NCBI GenBank assembly: GCA_002710495.1
Contig: PAKE01000008.1
Location: 20,201-35,612, forward strand
Source of the DNA: Flavobacteriales bacterium
GTDB lineage: Bacteria > Bacteroidota > Bacteroidia > Flavobacteriales > BACL11
DNA length: 15,412 nucleotides
Direction: 5' to 3'
The translations under genes were made by a program, and so were the position numbers. Positions 1 to 7,082 of the stretch are shown piece after piece (position 1 is the stretch's first letter; each line of letters begins with the position of its first letter). The notes under the pieces are model-generated. The model was not told the origin of the DNA, did not search any database, and saw only the letters and a program-made list of their open reading frames with translations.

Positions 1-783
1 GGATTTGCTTCTTATCAATGGTACAATAATGGTGCAATGATGCCAAATACCAGCCAAACCTTAGTAGCAACTGTTGCGGGTAATTACACTGTTGATGTAA
101 CGTATCCTACAGGATGTATAGCAACTTCTAATACTATTACAGTTTATAATGCAACATTACAATCTCCATTTTATTTCTTTATTAATACTATAGGTAATGA
201 TTCTCTCTGTTTACCTAATGGACAAGTTACATTAGATGCAGGAAATTATTCTACGTTCAATTGGAGTACAGGAGAAACAAGCCCGCAAATATCAGTAAAT
301 ACATTAGGAGGATCTTATTCTGTTAATGTAACAGATTTAAATGGATGTCCTGGAGTGTCCAATCCTCCTTTTACAGTATATAGTATAGTAAATACTTCAG
401 TTATTTCCGGCCCTATCAATCCTACTCAATTCCAAACCGTCACTTATTCTGTTAATCCAACATCTGGATCTACATATAACTGGACTTTGTTTGGAGGCAC
501 CATAGAATCAGGACAAGGAACTAATTCAATAGATGTAAAGTGGACTAATTCCGGCATGTTTACTTTCTCGGTATTAGAAACGGATGTGAATGGATGTGTT
601 GGAGAAGAAGTAACTCTTTTAGTTAATATAATATTTAATTCTGTGGAGGATATAAACTTTAATACAGGAACTCTCAGTAAGATAACAGATGTTTTAGGTC
701 GTGAGAGTAATGAGGAAAGTAATTTTCCTCTATTTTACATCTATGATGATGGAACAGTAGAGAGAAAGATAATTGTTGAGTAA
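1..783 (+). CDS. Secreted Ig/PKD-like repeat protein, C-terminal part (5' truncated), probable T9SS cargo
   Basis: The frame is open from base 1, so this is the last 260 residues of a larger protein cut by the window edge; the ATG at 37 is internal, since twelve in-frame residues (GFASYQWYNNGA) precede it and fit the repeat. Three beta-sandwich-like units each end in a related motif: GNYTVDVTYPTGC (about residues 27-39), GSYSVNVTDLNGC (about 104-116) and GMFTFSVLETDVNGC (about 185-199). The third unit has PKD character (YNWTLFGG). The tail from about residue 214 carries KITDVLGRE and then LFYIYDDGTVE before the stop. Tails of this kind end secreted repeat proteins of flavobacteria and probably direct export by T9SS; that is recalled family knowledge, not tested here. 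No enzymatic domain is visible in this part. The role is probably cell-surface adhesion or a structural function. The real start and any catalytic domain lie outside the window. Confidence 0.8.
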   Translation, partial: GFASYQWYNNGAMMPNTSQTLVATVAGNYTVDVTYPTGCIATSNTITVYNATLQSPFYFFINTIGNDSLCLPNGQVTLDAGNYSTFNWSTGETSPQISVNTLGGSYSVNVTDLNGCPGVSNPPFTVYSIVNTSVISGPINPTQFQTVTYSVNPTSGSTYNWTLFGGTIESGQGTNSIDVKWTNSGMFTFSVLETDVNGCVGEEVTLLVNIIFNSVEDINFNTGTLSKITDVLGRESNEESNFPLFYIYDDGTVERKIIVE

Positions 784-806
784 GATTTGATTTGTAGTTT
801 TTAATA

Positions 807-831
807 TAGGGTTCGAATCCTGCTAACCCGA
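807..831 (+). pseudogene. 3' end remnant of a proline tRNA gene (T arm and 3' acceptor strand only)
   Basis: The T-loop TTCGAAT (812-818) is followed by CCTGC (T-stem 3' strand, 819-823), TAACCCG (acceptor 3' strand, 824-830) and A (discriminator, 831), then a T-rich run. An acceptor ending CCCG plus discriminator A implies a 5' strand beginning CGGG, which is characteristic of bacterial tRNA-Pro. No D arm, anticodon arm or 5' acceptor strand lies upstream; that space is the stop region of the preceding gene. The T-stem 5' strand (TAGGG, 807-811) pairs poorly with CCTGC, so the fragment is not functional. CCA is not encoded. Such 3' tRNA pieces are typically left at one end of elements integrated into tRNA genes. 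A chance or terminator-only origin is possible. Confidence 0.5.
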
Positions 832-845
832 CTTTTTCTTTTTAT
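809..845 (+). terminator. Possible weak intrinsic terminator after the secreted-protein gene
   Basis: GGGTT (809-813) can pair with AACCC (825-829) around an 11-nt loop, and a T-rich stretch starts at 833. A five-pair stem is weak for an intrinsic terminator. The same bases are explained by the tRNA-Pro fragment, so this is an alternative or additional reading. It lies 25 nt after the stop codon of the upstream gene, where a terminator would be useful. Confidence 0.25.
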
Positions 846-890
846 TATGCTTATCAAAATACTTCCTTTTTATTTGCTTTTCTTTGTGTT

Positions 891-1268
891 ATGAAAAAAT
901 TACTTTTATTACTAATTACAATCACAACACTTACAAATGTGAGTTATGCTTCTTTTCCAGTAACGGAAACAGAACAAATAGAAGTTGTAGAAACTGTAGA
1001 AGTTCCAAATTATGGGGAAAGTCAACCTATTTGGAGTATTCTTTCCATAACTTTTACATTACTTAGTTTAGGTTCATTATCCAATCCATTAGCTGCAACT
1101 ATAATGGCATTATTAGGTGTTGTTTTTGGATCAATTGGATTCAATAAAAAGTTAAAAGGCCTATCTATTACTGGCTTTATATTGTCATTGATTATTTTCT
1201 TATTATCAAGTTTTATAGCATTTACAATTTTTGCAAATGGAGGAGATCCTACAAAATTAACAGGATAA
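891..1268 (+). CDS. Small membrane protein with signal peptide and two hydrophobic helices (DUF4190-like)
   Basis: This 125-residue protein starts MKKLLLLLITITTLTNVSYA, a clear signal peptide with probable cleavage near residue 20. A short acidic linker (about 25-45) follows. Two hydrophobic segments come next (about 47-76 and 85-116), separated by a basic turn with the GFNKKLKGLSITGFILSL pattern. A turn of this type, with glycine and a basic pair between two helices and a following glycine-rich helix, resembles small DUF4190-like membrane proteins of Bacteroidota; the assignment is tentative and no function is known. It stands alone on the plus strand and converges with the meaB-like gene 13 nt downstream. 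An overlapping frame starting at 884 is not credible, because it lacks any family-like sequence while this frame has a textbook signal peptide. Confidence 0.7.
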   Translation: MKKLLLLLITITTLTNVSYASFPVTETEQIEVVETVEVPNYGESQPIWSILSITFTLLSLGSLSNPLAATIMALLGVVFGSIGFNKKLKGLSITGFILSLIIFLLSSFIAFTIFANGGDPTKLTG

Positions 1269-1281
1269 ATTTTGGTTTGTA

Positions 1282-2232
1282 TTAGTAGATTGATAATCCC
1301 TCTAATAATTGCTTGATGGTTCCCCCTTTTTTTAATTTAGTTTCTAATTCATCTAGTTTTCCTTCCAAAATAAGAGAGTTGTATTTTTTATTTCCTAAAT
1401 CTTCTTTTATAATATGATGTAGCCAATAAACATTTTGTTTATTTCTGTTTTCATCTTTATAATTATTGCTAATCATTTGCTGGTTATAGGTACTTATCGT
1501 TTCCCAAATATCTTTTATACCCGTATCTTCCAAAGCAGAACAAACAGATACTTTTGGAGTCCATCCATTTTCGGAAGCAGGAAATAAATGTAAAGCCATT
1601 TGGTATTCTTGCTTGGCATTATTTGCTTTTTGCAGATTATCTCCATCTGATTTAGTAATTACAACCATATCTGCAAGCTCCATAATACCTCTTTTTATTC
1701 CCTGTAATTCATCTCCTGCACCTGCCAACATTAATAGTAAAAAGAAATCACAAATAGTATTAACTATTGTTTCTGACTGACCTACACCTACCGTTTCAAT
1801 TAAAATAACATCAAATCCTGCAGCCTCACATAAAATAATACTATCTCTTGTTTTAGATGACACACCACCCAAAGTTCCAGATGATGGGGAAGGACGAATA
1901 AAAGCATTTTCATCTACAGCAAGCTTATTCATTCTGCTTTTATCCCCTAATATACTACCATGTGTCTTTTCGGAAGTAGGATCAATAGCAAGCACGGCAA
2001 CTTTTCTTCCTTTTTCTGTGAGTATTTTGCCAAAAGTTTCTATAAAAGTACTTTTACCAACTCCAGGTACTCCAGTAATTCCGATTCTAATAGAATCTCC
2101 AGAATGAGGTAGGCAATCCAAAATTAGTTCTTGAGAAGAAATAATATCAGTTTCTAAGGAACTTTCTAAAAGTGTAATTCCTTTTGCAAGAGCTACTTTA
2201 TTTCCTTTTAGTATTTCCTTAAATAAGTCCAT
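1282..2232 (-). CDS. meaB: MeaB/ArgK-family G3E GTPase (metallochaperone for methylmalonyl-CoA mutase)
   Basis: This 316-residue protein is a member of the MeaB/ArgK/MMAA family of SIMIBI P-loop GTPases, which protect and load adenosylcobalamin-dependent methylmalonyl-CoA mutase. Visible motifs in order are: Walker A GVPGVGKS (54-61), AIDPTSEKTHGSILGDKSRM (82-101), FIRPSPSSGTLGGVSSKTRD (111-130), the switch region ETVGVGQSE (146-154), GAGDELQGIKRG (171-182), and TKSD (193-196) as the NKxD guanine-specificity motif. Length is normal for the family. The residue before GAGDELQG is alanine where I expect proline, a minor change. The start ATG immediately follows the ridA stop with no gap, making this the last gene of the operon. 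No mutase subunit is in the window, so the partner must be encoded elsewhere; the substrate enzyme is inferred from the family. Confidence 0.9.
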   Translation of the reverse strand: MDLFKEILKGNKVALAKGITLLESSLETDIISSQELILDCLPHSGDSIRIGITGVPGVGKSTFIETFGKILTEKGRKVAVLAIDPTSEKTHGSILGDKSRMNKLAVDENAFIRPSPSSGTLGGVSSKTRDSIILCEAAGFDVILIETVGVGQSETIVNTICDFFLLLMLAGAGDELQGIKRGIMELADMVVITKSDGDNLQKANNAKQEYQMALHLFPASENGWTPKVSVCSALEDTGIKDIWETISTYNQQMISNNYKDENRNKQNVYWLHHIIKEDLGNKKYNSLILEGKLDELETKLKKGGTIKQLLEGLSIY

Positions 2233-2610
2233 TTATTTCACAGCAATTACAGATATTTCTACATTTACATTTTTAGGTAAAACAGAGACTTCTACCGCTT
2301 CTCTTGCTGGAGGGTTTTCTGAAAAGTAAGATGCGTACACATCATTTATCTCAGAATATTCTCCCATATCTTTCATAAAAATAGAACATTTTACTACATT
2401 AGAAAAATCCATTTCTGCAGCCCTTAGAACTTCCAATATATTTTTCATAACTTGATGAGTTTCCTCCGAAATAGAGGATAATACTAATTCCCCTGTTTTT
2501 GGATTTATTGCTATTTGTCCGGAACAATAAAGTGTGTTTCCACTTAAAATTGCTTGGCTATAAGGTCCGATTGCTTTTGGAGCTTTTTGGGTTGAAATAA
2601 CTTTTTTCAT
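2233..2610 (-). CDS. ridA: RidA family reactive enamine/imine deaminase
   Basis: The 125-residue protein starting MKKVISTQKAPKAIGPYSQA matches the RidA (YjgF/YER057c/UK114) family, which hydrolyses reactive enamines and imines such as 2-aminoacrylate released by PLP enzymes and so protects them. Signature segments seen are IGPYSQA near the N-terminus, NPKTGEL, and the closing block PPAREAVEVSVLPKNVNVEI, which holds the family's substrate-binding arginine and a conserved glutamate. An upstream in-frame ATG at 2643 would add eleven residues and overlap yggS. The ATG at 2610 is preferred because it gives the normal family N-terminus and a 4-nt gap to yggS. Placement directly after serC, serA and yggS fits a role in controlling by-products of serine and PLP chemistry. 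Confidence 0.95.
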   Translation of the reverse strand: MKKVISTQKAPKAIGPYSQAILSGNTLYCSGQIAINPKTGELVLSSISEETHQVMKNILEVLRAAEMDFSNVVKCSIFMKDMGEYSEINDVYASYFSENPPAREAVEVSVLPKNVNVEISVIAVK

Positions 2611-2614
2611 TTTT

Positions 2615-3253
2615 TTAATAATTTCTGTTTCCAAATATAACACTTCCTAATCTAATCATGTTGCTTCCGTATTGTATTGCACTTTTATAATCTCCACTCA
2701 TCCCCATAGATAGAGTAGTAAAATTAGTATGATTTTTATAAATCTGTTGTAGAGAACAGAATTCTTTTTCAATTTGAGAAATAGTATCTGTAAAAGTTGC
2801 CATTCCCATGAGTCCAATAATGTTTACATTCTCAAATTCAGAAGATCTTTGCATAATATCATTAATTTCCGAAGAAGAAAATCCAAATTTTGTACTTTCT
2901 TCTGCTATATGAACTTGTAAAAGACAATTGATAATTCTGCTATTCTGTTTTGCTCTTTTATTTATTTCTTTTAGTAGTTTCTCAGAATCCGTTCCGTGAA
3001 TTAAACTTACAAAAGGAGCTATATATTTTACTTTATTTCTTTGTAGATGACCAATCATGTGCCATTCTATATCTTTCGGAAGATTCTCGTATTTTTCCAC
3101 AAGTTCCTGAACTTTATTCTCCCCAAAAAATTTATGTCCAGAATTATAAGCTTCCAATATTTCTTCTTCTGATTTGGTTTTGGATACCGCAACTAATGTT
3201 ACGTTATTAGGAAGTTCCTTTTTGATACTCTGAATTTTATCAGAAATATTCAT
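2615..3253 (-). CDS. yggS: YggS/PLPBP pyridoxal phosphate homeostasis protein
   Basis: This 212-residue protein belongs to the YggS/PROSC (PLPBP) family, PLP-binding TIM-barrel proteins with a fold like the N-terminal domain of alanine racemase. They have no known catalytic activity and buffer or deliver PLP. The PLP lysine is K25 in the segment VAVSKTKS. Other family blocks are FGENKVQEL, WHMIGHLQRNK, the C-terminal LSMGMSGDYKSAIQYGSN and the closing RLGSVIFGNR. Length is slightly under the usual 220-235 residues but no block is missing. The start abuts the DUF1015 stop exactly. The gene lies two genes after the PLP enzyme SerC and just before RidA, a plausible functional grouping. Confidence 0.95.
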   Translation of the reverse strand: MNISDKIQSIKKELPNNVTLVAVSKTKSEEEILEAYNSGHKFFGENKVQELVEKYENLPKDIEWHMIGHLQRNKVKYIAPFVSLIHGTDSEKLLKEINKRAKQNSRIINCLLQVHIAEESTKFGFSSSEINDIMQRSSEFENVNIIGLMGMATFTDTISQIEKEFCSLQQIYKNHTNFTTLSMGMSGDYKSAIQYGSNMIRLGSVIFGNRNY

Positions 3254-4486
3254 TTAATAAATTTTGTAAATAGTAAGTCCGGATCTTAATTTTGGTTCTA
3301 CATAAGTGCTTTTTGGAGGCATAATTTCATTGTTATCAGCAACCTTTTTTAAGGAATCTATATTAATTGGTTTTAGAATAAAAGCTACTTTATATTCTCC
3401 AGAGTCTATTTTAGATTTAATTTCCAAAAGAGGAATAGTTCCATCTAGGAACGTGATGTTTTTATCTGTTTTCTCATCTGTAATTCCTAAAATAGGAGAT
3501 AAGATATTTTCAGATAAAATAGAAGGGTCTAAGCTCTGGAATGTTGAATTATATTTTTTAGAATGGGCTATTAAAGAATACCATTTTCCTTCCAAATACA
3601 TGGAAATTTCATCTTTGAAAATAGGAGAGTAAATATTTCCCCCTTTATTTTTTACCGAATACGATTTCTCAATTTTAGAAATTAACTCTTGTTCAGTAAA
3701 TCCATTTGTATGTTTAACAAGTCTATTAAAATTAATTATATTTAACTGACTTTCTGGAATTAGAAAACTCATAAAAAAATTAAAATTACCGTCCGGATTG
3801 TAGTTAGGATTTTCTTTTCTTAAATTTTTACATAATAGGGATGAAGAAGCTGACCTATGATGCCCATCTGCAATGTAAATATCTTCTATATTTTTAAATT
3901 CAGAAACTATTTTATTTATGATTTGCTTATCATCTATTTTCCATAATTTATGACAGACTTTATTTGTAGTAGTAAATTCGTATTCTGACCTTTCTAACAT
4001 CTTGTTAGATACAATCAAATTAATATTTTTATTATCAGAATAACTAAGTAACACTGGATCTGCATTAAATCCTGTAATTTGCAGATAATCCTTAAATATT
4101 TTCTCCCTTTTAGTTATGGTTTGTTCATGAACTTTTATGTTTCCATTTAAATAATCATCAACTGCAGCAGCAGCAATAATTCCAGTAAAAGTTTTATTTT
4201 TCTTTTTTTGAGAGTAAACATAAATAGATTTTTTTTCATCCTGTAATAATGTTCCTTCAGAGTTAAACTCAGTAAATTTCTGTTTTACCAAATTAAACTT
4301 TTCTGTTCCATTTTTCTTTATTTTATGCTTATAATCGGGATTAATTATGTGCAAAAAGGTAAATGGGTTATTCTCTAATTTTTCCTTTAATGTTGCATCA
4401 GAATAACTTAAATAAGACCTAGAAGCTACAAGATTTACTTTATCTCTAGTTGGTCTTACCGCTCTGAATGGTCGAATAGTTGCCAT
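3254..4486 (-). CDS. DUF1015 family protein next to serA
   Basis: This 410-residue cytosolic protein is a DUF1015 member. It starts MATIRPFRAVRPT, has the HEQTITKREKIF segment (about 120-131) and carries the family signature IADGHHRSASS (205-215). No signal peptide or membrane helix is seen, and length is typical of the family. Its ATG overlaps the serA stop by one base (TAATG), so translation is probably coupled to serA. Genes of this family recur beside serA and serC in many bacteria, which points to a role in serine or phosphoserine metabolism. The DGHHR motif resembles, as I recall, a motif of ParB-like-fold free-serine kinases (SerK, SbnI); this is analogy and not proof. The biochemical activity is not established from this sequence. 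Confidence is high for the family and low for the function. Confidence 0.85.
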   Translation of the reverse strand: MATIRPFRAVRPTRDKVNLVASRSYLSYSDATLKEKLENNPFTFLHIINPDYKHKIKKNGTEKFNLVKQKFTEFNSEGTLLQDEKKSIYVYSQKKKNKTFTGIIAAAAVDDYLNGNIKVHEQTITKREKIFKDYLQITGFNADPVLLSYSDNKNINLIVSNKMLERSEYEFTTTNKVCHKLWKIDDKQIINKIVSEFKNIEDIYIADGHHRSASSSLLCKNLRKENPNYNPDGNFNFFMSFLIPESQLNIINFNRLVKHTNGFTEQELISKIEKSYSVKNKGGNIYSPIFKDEISMYLEGKWYSLIAHSKKYNSTFQSLDPSILSENILSPILGITDEKTDKNITFLDGTIPLLEIKSKIDSGEYKVAFILKPINIDSLKKVADNNEIMPPKSTYVEPKLRSGLTIYKIY

Positions 4487-5445
4487 TATTTATTAAAGTA
4501 GGAAATAATTTTTTCTGCTAGTTCTTCACCAATTCTATCTTGAGCCTCTAATGTAGCAGCTCCAATATGAGGAGTTAAAGAGATGTTATTATGCATCATT
4601 AAATGAATACTTGGATTCGGTTCATTTTTAAATACATCTAATGCAGCATAAGCTAATTTACCTTTATCTAGAGCAAACATTAAAGCGTCTTCATCAATAA
4701 CACCACCTCTAGCAGTATTTATTATTCCAGCACCATCCTTCATTAATCCAATTTCTTCCGCTCCAATTACTGCTTTATCCTCTAACTTTGGAATATGAAG
4801 TGTGACAAAATCTGATCCTTTTAGTACATTTTTTAGAGATGTAGATTCTATTGTAAAGGTTTTTTTATCTCCATTGAAGAAATTCAAAGTTATATTTGCT
4901 TCAGAATTATATTTGTCATGAGCTAATACATTCATTCCGAGTCCGATTGCTCTTTTTGCTACTTCTTGCCCTATTCTTCCGAAACCAATAATCCCTAAAG
5001 TTTTGCCAGCAAGTTCACTGCCTCCAGAAAACGCTTTCTTAAGGGATTTAAAGTTCTCGTCTCCTTCTAAGGGCATTTGTCTGTTTGATTCATATAAGAA
5101 TCTCACCATTCCAAAAAGATGTGCAAAAACTAATTCAGCAACTGATGAAGAAGATGCTGCGGGAGTATTGTAGACTTCTAATCCTTTTTCTTTTGCATAT
5201 TCTACATCAATATTGTCCATTCCTACACCTCCTCTGCCAATTATTTTCAGATTAGGACATTCATCAATAAGTTCTTTTCTGGCAGTAGTTGCACTCCTAA
5301 CTAAAAGTACCTCAATGCCCTCTTTGTTTATTGTTTCAATAAGATTTTCTTGATCAACTTTTTCAGTAATAACTTGAAATCCCTTTTCTTCTAGAGCTAC
5401 CTGTCCAGATTCAGAAATTCCATCATTTGCTAATATTTTTGACAT
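4486..5445 (-). CDS. serA: D-3-phosphoglycerate dehydrogenase, short form without ACT domain
   Basis: This 319-residue enzyme oxidises 3-phosphoglycerate to 3-phosphohydroxypyruvate with NAD, the first step of serine synthesis. Family blocks seen are GRGGVGMDNID (70-80), the Rossmann motif GIIGFGRIGQ (151-160, glycines 154, 156 and 159), NTARGGVIDE (243-252) with catalytic R246, E275 in FKNEP, and H293 in TPHIGA. The protein ends soon after the substrate domain, so the regulatory ACT/ASB domains of long SerA proteins are absent and serine feedback through ACT is not expected. A short insert (about 180-200) between Rossmann elements appears in related Bacteroidota proteins as I remember them. 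The gene lies one base after serC, which performs the next step. A related 2-hydroxyacid dehydrogenase is the main alternative, but the serC neighbour argues for serA. Confidence 0.92.
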   Translation of the reverse strand: MSKILANDGISESGQVALEEKGFQVITEKVDQENLIETINKEGIEVLLVRSATTARKELIDECPNLKIIGRGGVGMDNIDVEYAKEKGLEVYNTPAASSSSVAELVFAHLFGMVRFLYESNRQMPLEGDENFKSLKKAFSGGSELAGKTLGIIGFGRIGQEVAKRAIGLGMNVLAHDKYNSEANITLNFFNGDKKTFTIESTSLKNVLKGSDFVTLHIPKLEDKAVIGAEEIGLMKDGAGIINTARGGVIDEDALMFALDKGKLAYAALDVFKNEPNPSIHLMMHNNISLTPHIGAATLEAQDRIGEELAEKIISYFNK

Positions 5446-5446
5446 T

Positions 5447-6514
5447 TTATATATTTTCTAAATTTTTCATTATATCAACTAAAACCTGAACACTTTCTAT
5501 AGGCATGGCATTATAAATAGACGCTCTGTATCCTCCAACAGAACGGTGTCCATTTAATCCACTAATTCCTGCCCCGTTCCACATTTGATTAAATGTTTCT
5601 TCTAAATTAGTATCTTTGAGAGTGAAGGTTACATTCATATTTGATCTATCTTCTTGTTTTGCAACTCCTTCAAAAAGTGGATTCCTGTCAATTTCAGTAT
5701 ATATTAATTCTGCTTTCTGATTATTTACTTGTTCAATCCACTCAATTCCACCATGATCTTTTATCCACTGCAATGTAAGCATGGAGACATATATTGAAAA
5801 AACTGGTGGTGTATTGAACATACTATCTTTGGAGATATGAGTATTGTAATCTAACATAGTAGATATTTTTCTTCCTGTTCTTCCCAGAATTTCATCTTTT
5901 ACAATAACAAGAGTAGTTCCTGCTGGACCCATATTTTTCTGAGCTCCAGCATAAATTAAATCAAATTTACTTACATCAATTTTTCTACTAAAAATATCAG
6001 AACTCATATCACAAACCATTAAAGATGGAACCTCAGGAAATTCTTTCATTTGGGTACCGAAAATAGTATTATTTGATGTACAATGAAAATAATCTACATC
6101 CGAAGGTGTTTTGTATCCTTTCGGGATATAATTGTAGTTTTTATCGGAAGAATCTCCAACAACTATTACCTCTCCAAATTGTTTTGCTTCAGTAATTGAT
6201 TTTTTTGCCCATGCACCAGTATTTGTATAAGCTGCTTTTCCATCCTTTTCTTTCATTAGATTAAGAGGAACCATTAAAAATTCCAAACTAGCTCCACCTT
6301 GAAGGAAAAGTACAGAATATCCGTTTGGTATTTCTAGTAATTCTTTTACAAGATTTCTTGCTTCTTCCATTACCTCTATAAAAGGTTTACTCCTGTGAGA
6401 AATCTCAATTAAAGATAAGTTATCGTTATTAAAGTTAATTATTGCTTCTGATGCCTTTTGTATTACATCTTGTGGTAAAATACAAGGTCCTGCTGAGAAG
6501 TTATGTTTTTTCAT
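5447..6514 (-). CDS. serC: Phosphoserine aminotransferase
   Basis: This 355-residue fold-type I PLP aminotransferase converts 3-phosphohydroxypyruvate and glutamate to O-phosphoserine and 2-oxoglutarate, and in some organisms also serves pyridoxal synthesis. The N-terminus MKKHNFSAGPCILPQ and the ISHRSKPF segment (38-45) are typical of SerC. LQGGASLEF (71-79) lies in the PLP phosphate-binding region. The PLP-forming lysine is K193 in YAGAQKNMGPAGTT, and the C-terminal GLNGHRSVGGYRASIYNAMP block provides substrate-binding residues. Length matches the family (about 355-365 residues). It sits between efp (2-nt gap) and serA (1-nt gap). No phosphoserine phosphatase SerB is recognisable in the window, so the last step must be encoded elsewhere or by an unrecognised protein. 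Confidence 0.97.
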   Translation of the reverse strand: MKKHNFSAGPCILPQDVIQKASEAIINFNNDNLSLIEISHRSKPFIEVMEEARNLVKELLEIPNGYSVLFLQGGASLEFLMVPLNLMKEKDGKAAYTNTGAWAKKSITEAKQFGEVIVVGDSSDKNYNYIPKGYKTPSDVDYFHCTSNNTIFGTQMKEFPEVPSLMVCDMSSDIFSRKIDVSKFDLIYAGAQKNMGPAGTTLVIVKDEILGRTGRKISTMLDYNTHISKDSMFNTPPVFSIYVSMLTLQWIKDHGGIEWIEQVNNQKAELIYTEIDRNPLFEGVAKQEDRSNMNVTFTLKDTNLEETFNQMWNGAGISGLNGHRSVGGYRASIYNAMPIESVQVLVDIMKNLENI

Positions 6515-6516
6515 TA

Positions 6517-7080
6517 TTACTTTACTCTTTCAATATAAGATCCTTTTTCAGTATCTATTTTAATTCTATCACCTTCGTTAATAAATAAAGGGACTTGAAT
6601 ATCTGCTCCCGTTTCTGTTTTTGCTGGTTTAAAAGTATTAGTAGCTGTATTTCCTTTTACTCCTGGTTCAGTAAATGAAATCTCCAGAAATACATGAGAA
6701 GGTACTTGTGATGAAAGAGGGATGCCTTCATCTGCATGAAAAAGAACTTCTACATTATCACCTTCTTTCAGGAATTGGACATTATCAATAGAATCTTTTT
6801 GCATAATTATTTGTTCGTAATCATCATTATTCATTAAATGATAATCATTTCCATTTGCATATAAAAACTGATATTTCCTGTTCTCAATTCTGATTACATC
6901 AATTTTTACTCCAGATGTAAATGTGTTTTCTAATAATCTTCCAGTATTTAGGTTCCTGATTTTAGTTCTTACAAATGCAGGTCCTTTTCCTGGTTTAACA
7001 TGAAGAAATGATACAATCTTCCAAGGATCTCCATTATAATTAAAACATAATCCGTTTCTAAAATCTGCTGTAGTAGCCAT
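6517..7080 (-). CDS. efp: Translation elongation factor P
   Basis: This 187-residue protein is EF-P, which binds between the P and E sites of the ribosome and relieves stalling at polyproline. The N-terminal KOW-like domain ends near residue 65 and is followed by two OB-type domains; the total length is standard. The exposed loop reads KPGKGPAFVRTK with lysine K32 at the tip, equivalent to K34 of E. coli, so a lysine-type tip is used rather than arginine. No modification enzyme (EpmA, EpmB, YmfI-like) is encoded nearby, so the type of modification is unknown. It starts two bases after the lpxA stop and is followed two bases later by serC, making it a translation factor embedded between lipid A and serine genes. 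Confidence 0.97.
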   Translation of the reverse strand: MATTADFRNGLCFNYNGDPWKIVSFLHVKPGKGPAFVRTKIRNLNTGRLLENTFTSGVKIDVIRIENRKYQFLYANGNDYHLMNNDDYEQIIMQKDSIDNVQFLKEGDNVEVLFHADEGIPLSSQVPSHVFLEISFTEPGVKGNTATNTFKPAKTETGADIQVPLFINEGDRIKIDTEKGSYIERVK

Positions 7081-7082
7081 AT

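Noticed and set aside
846..890. Promoter for the 891 gene (TTTATTTG and TTTCTTTG resemble TAnnTTTG)
   Set aside because: The A of the -7 element is missing in both, there is no proper -33 TTG, and the stretch is T-rich, so such matches are expected by chance.
884..1066. Open frame of 60 codons overlapping the small membrane-protein gene
   Set aside because: It is cysteine- and asparagine-rich without family features, and the overlapping frame from 891 has a clear signal peptide and two helices.
1269..1281. Bidirectional terminator between the converging genes
   Set aside because: The 13-nt gap and the surrounding bases show no hairpin with a T-tract.
2611..2643. Longer RidA start at 2643
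   Set aside because: It would add eleven non-family residues and overlap yggS; the ATG at 2610 gives the standard N-terminus and matches operon spacing.
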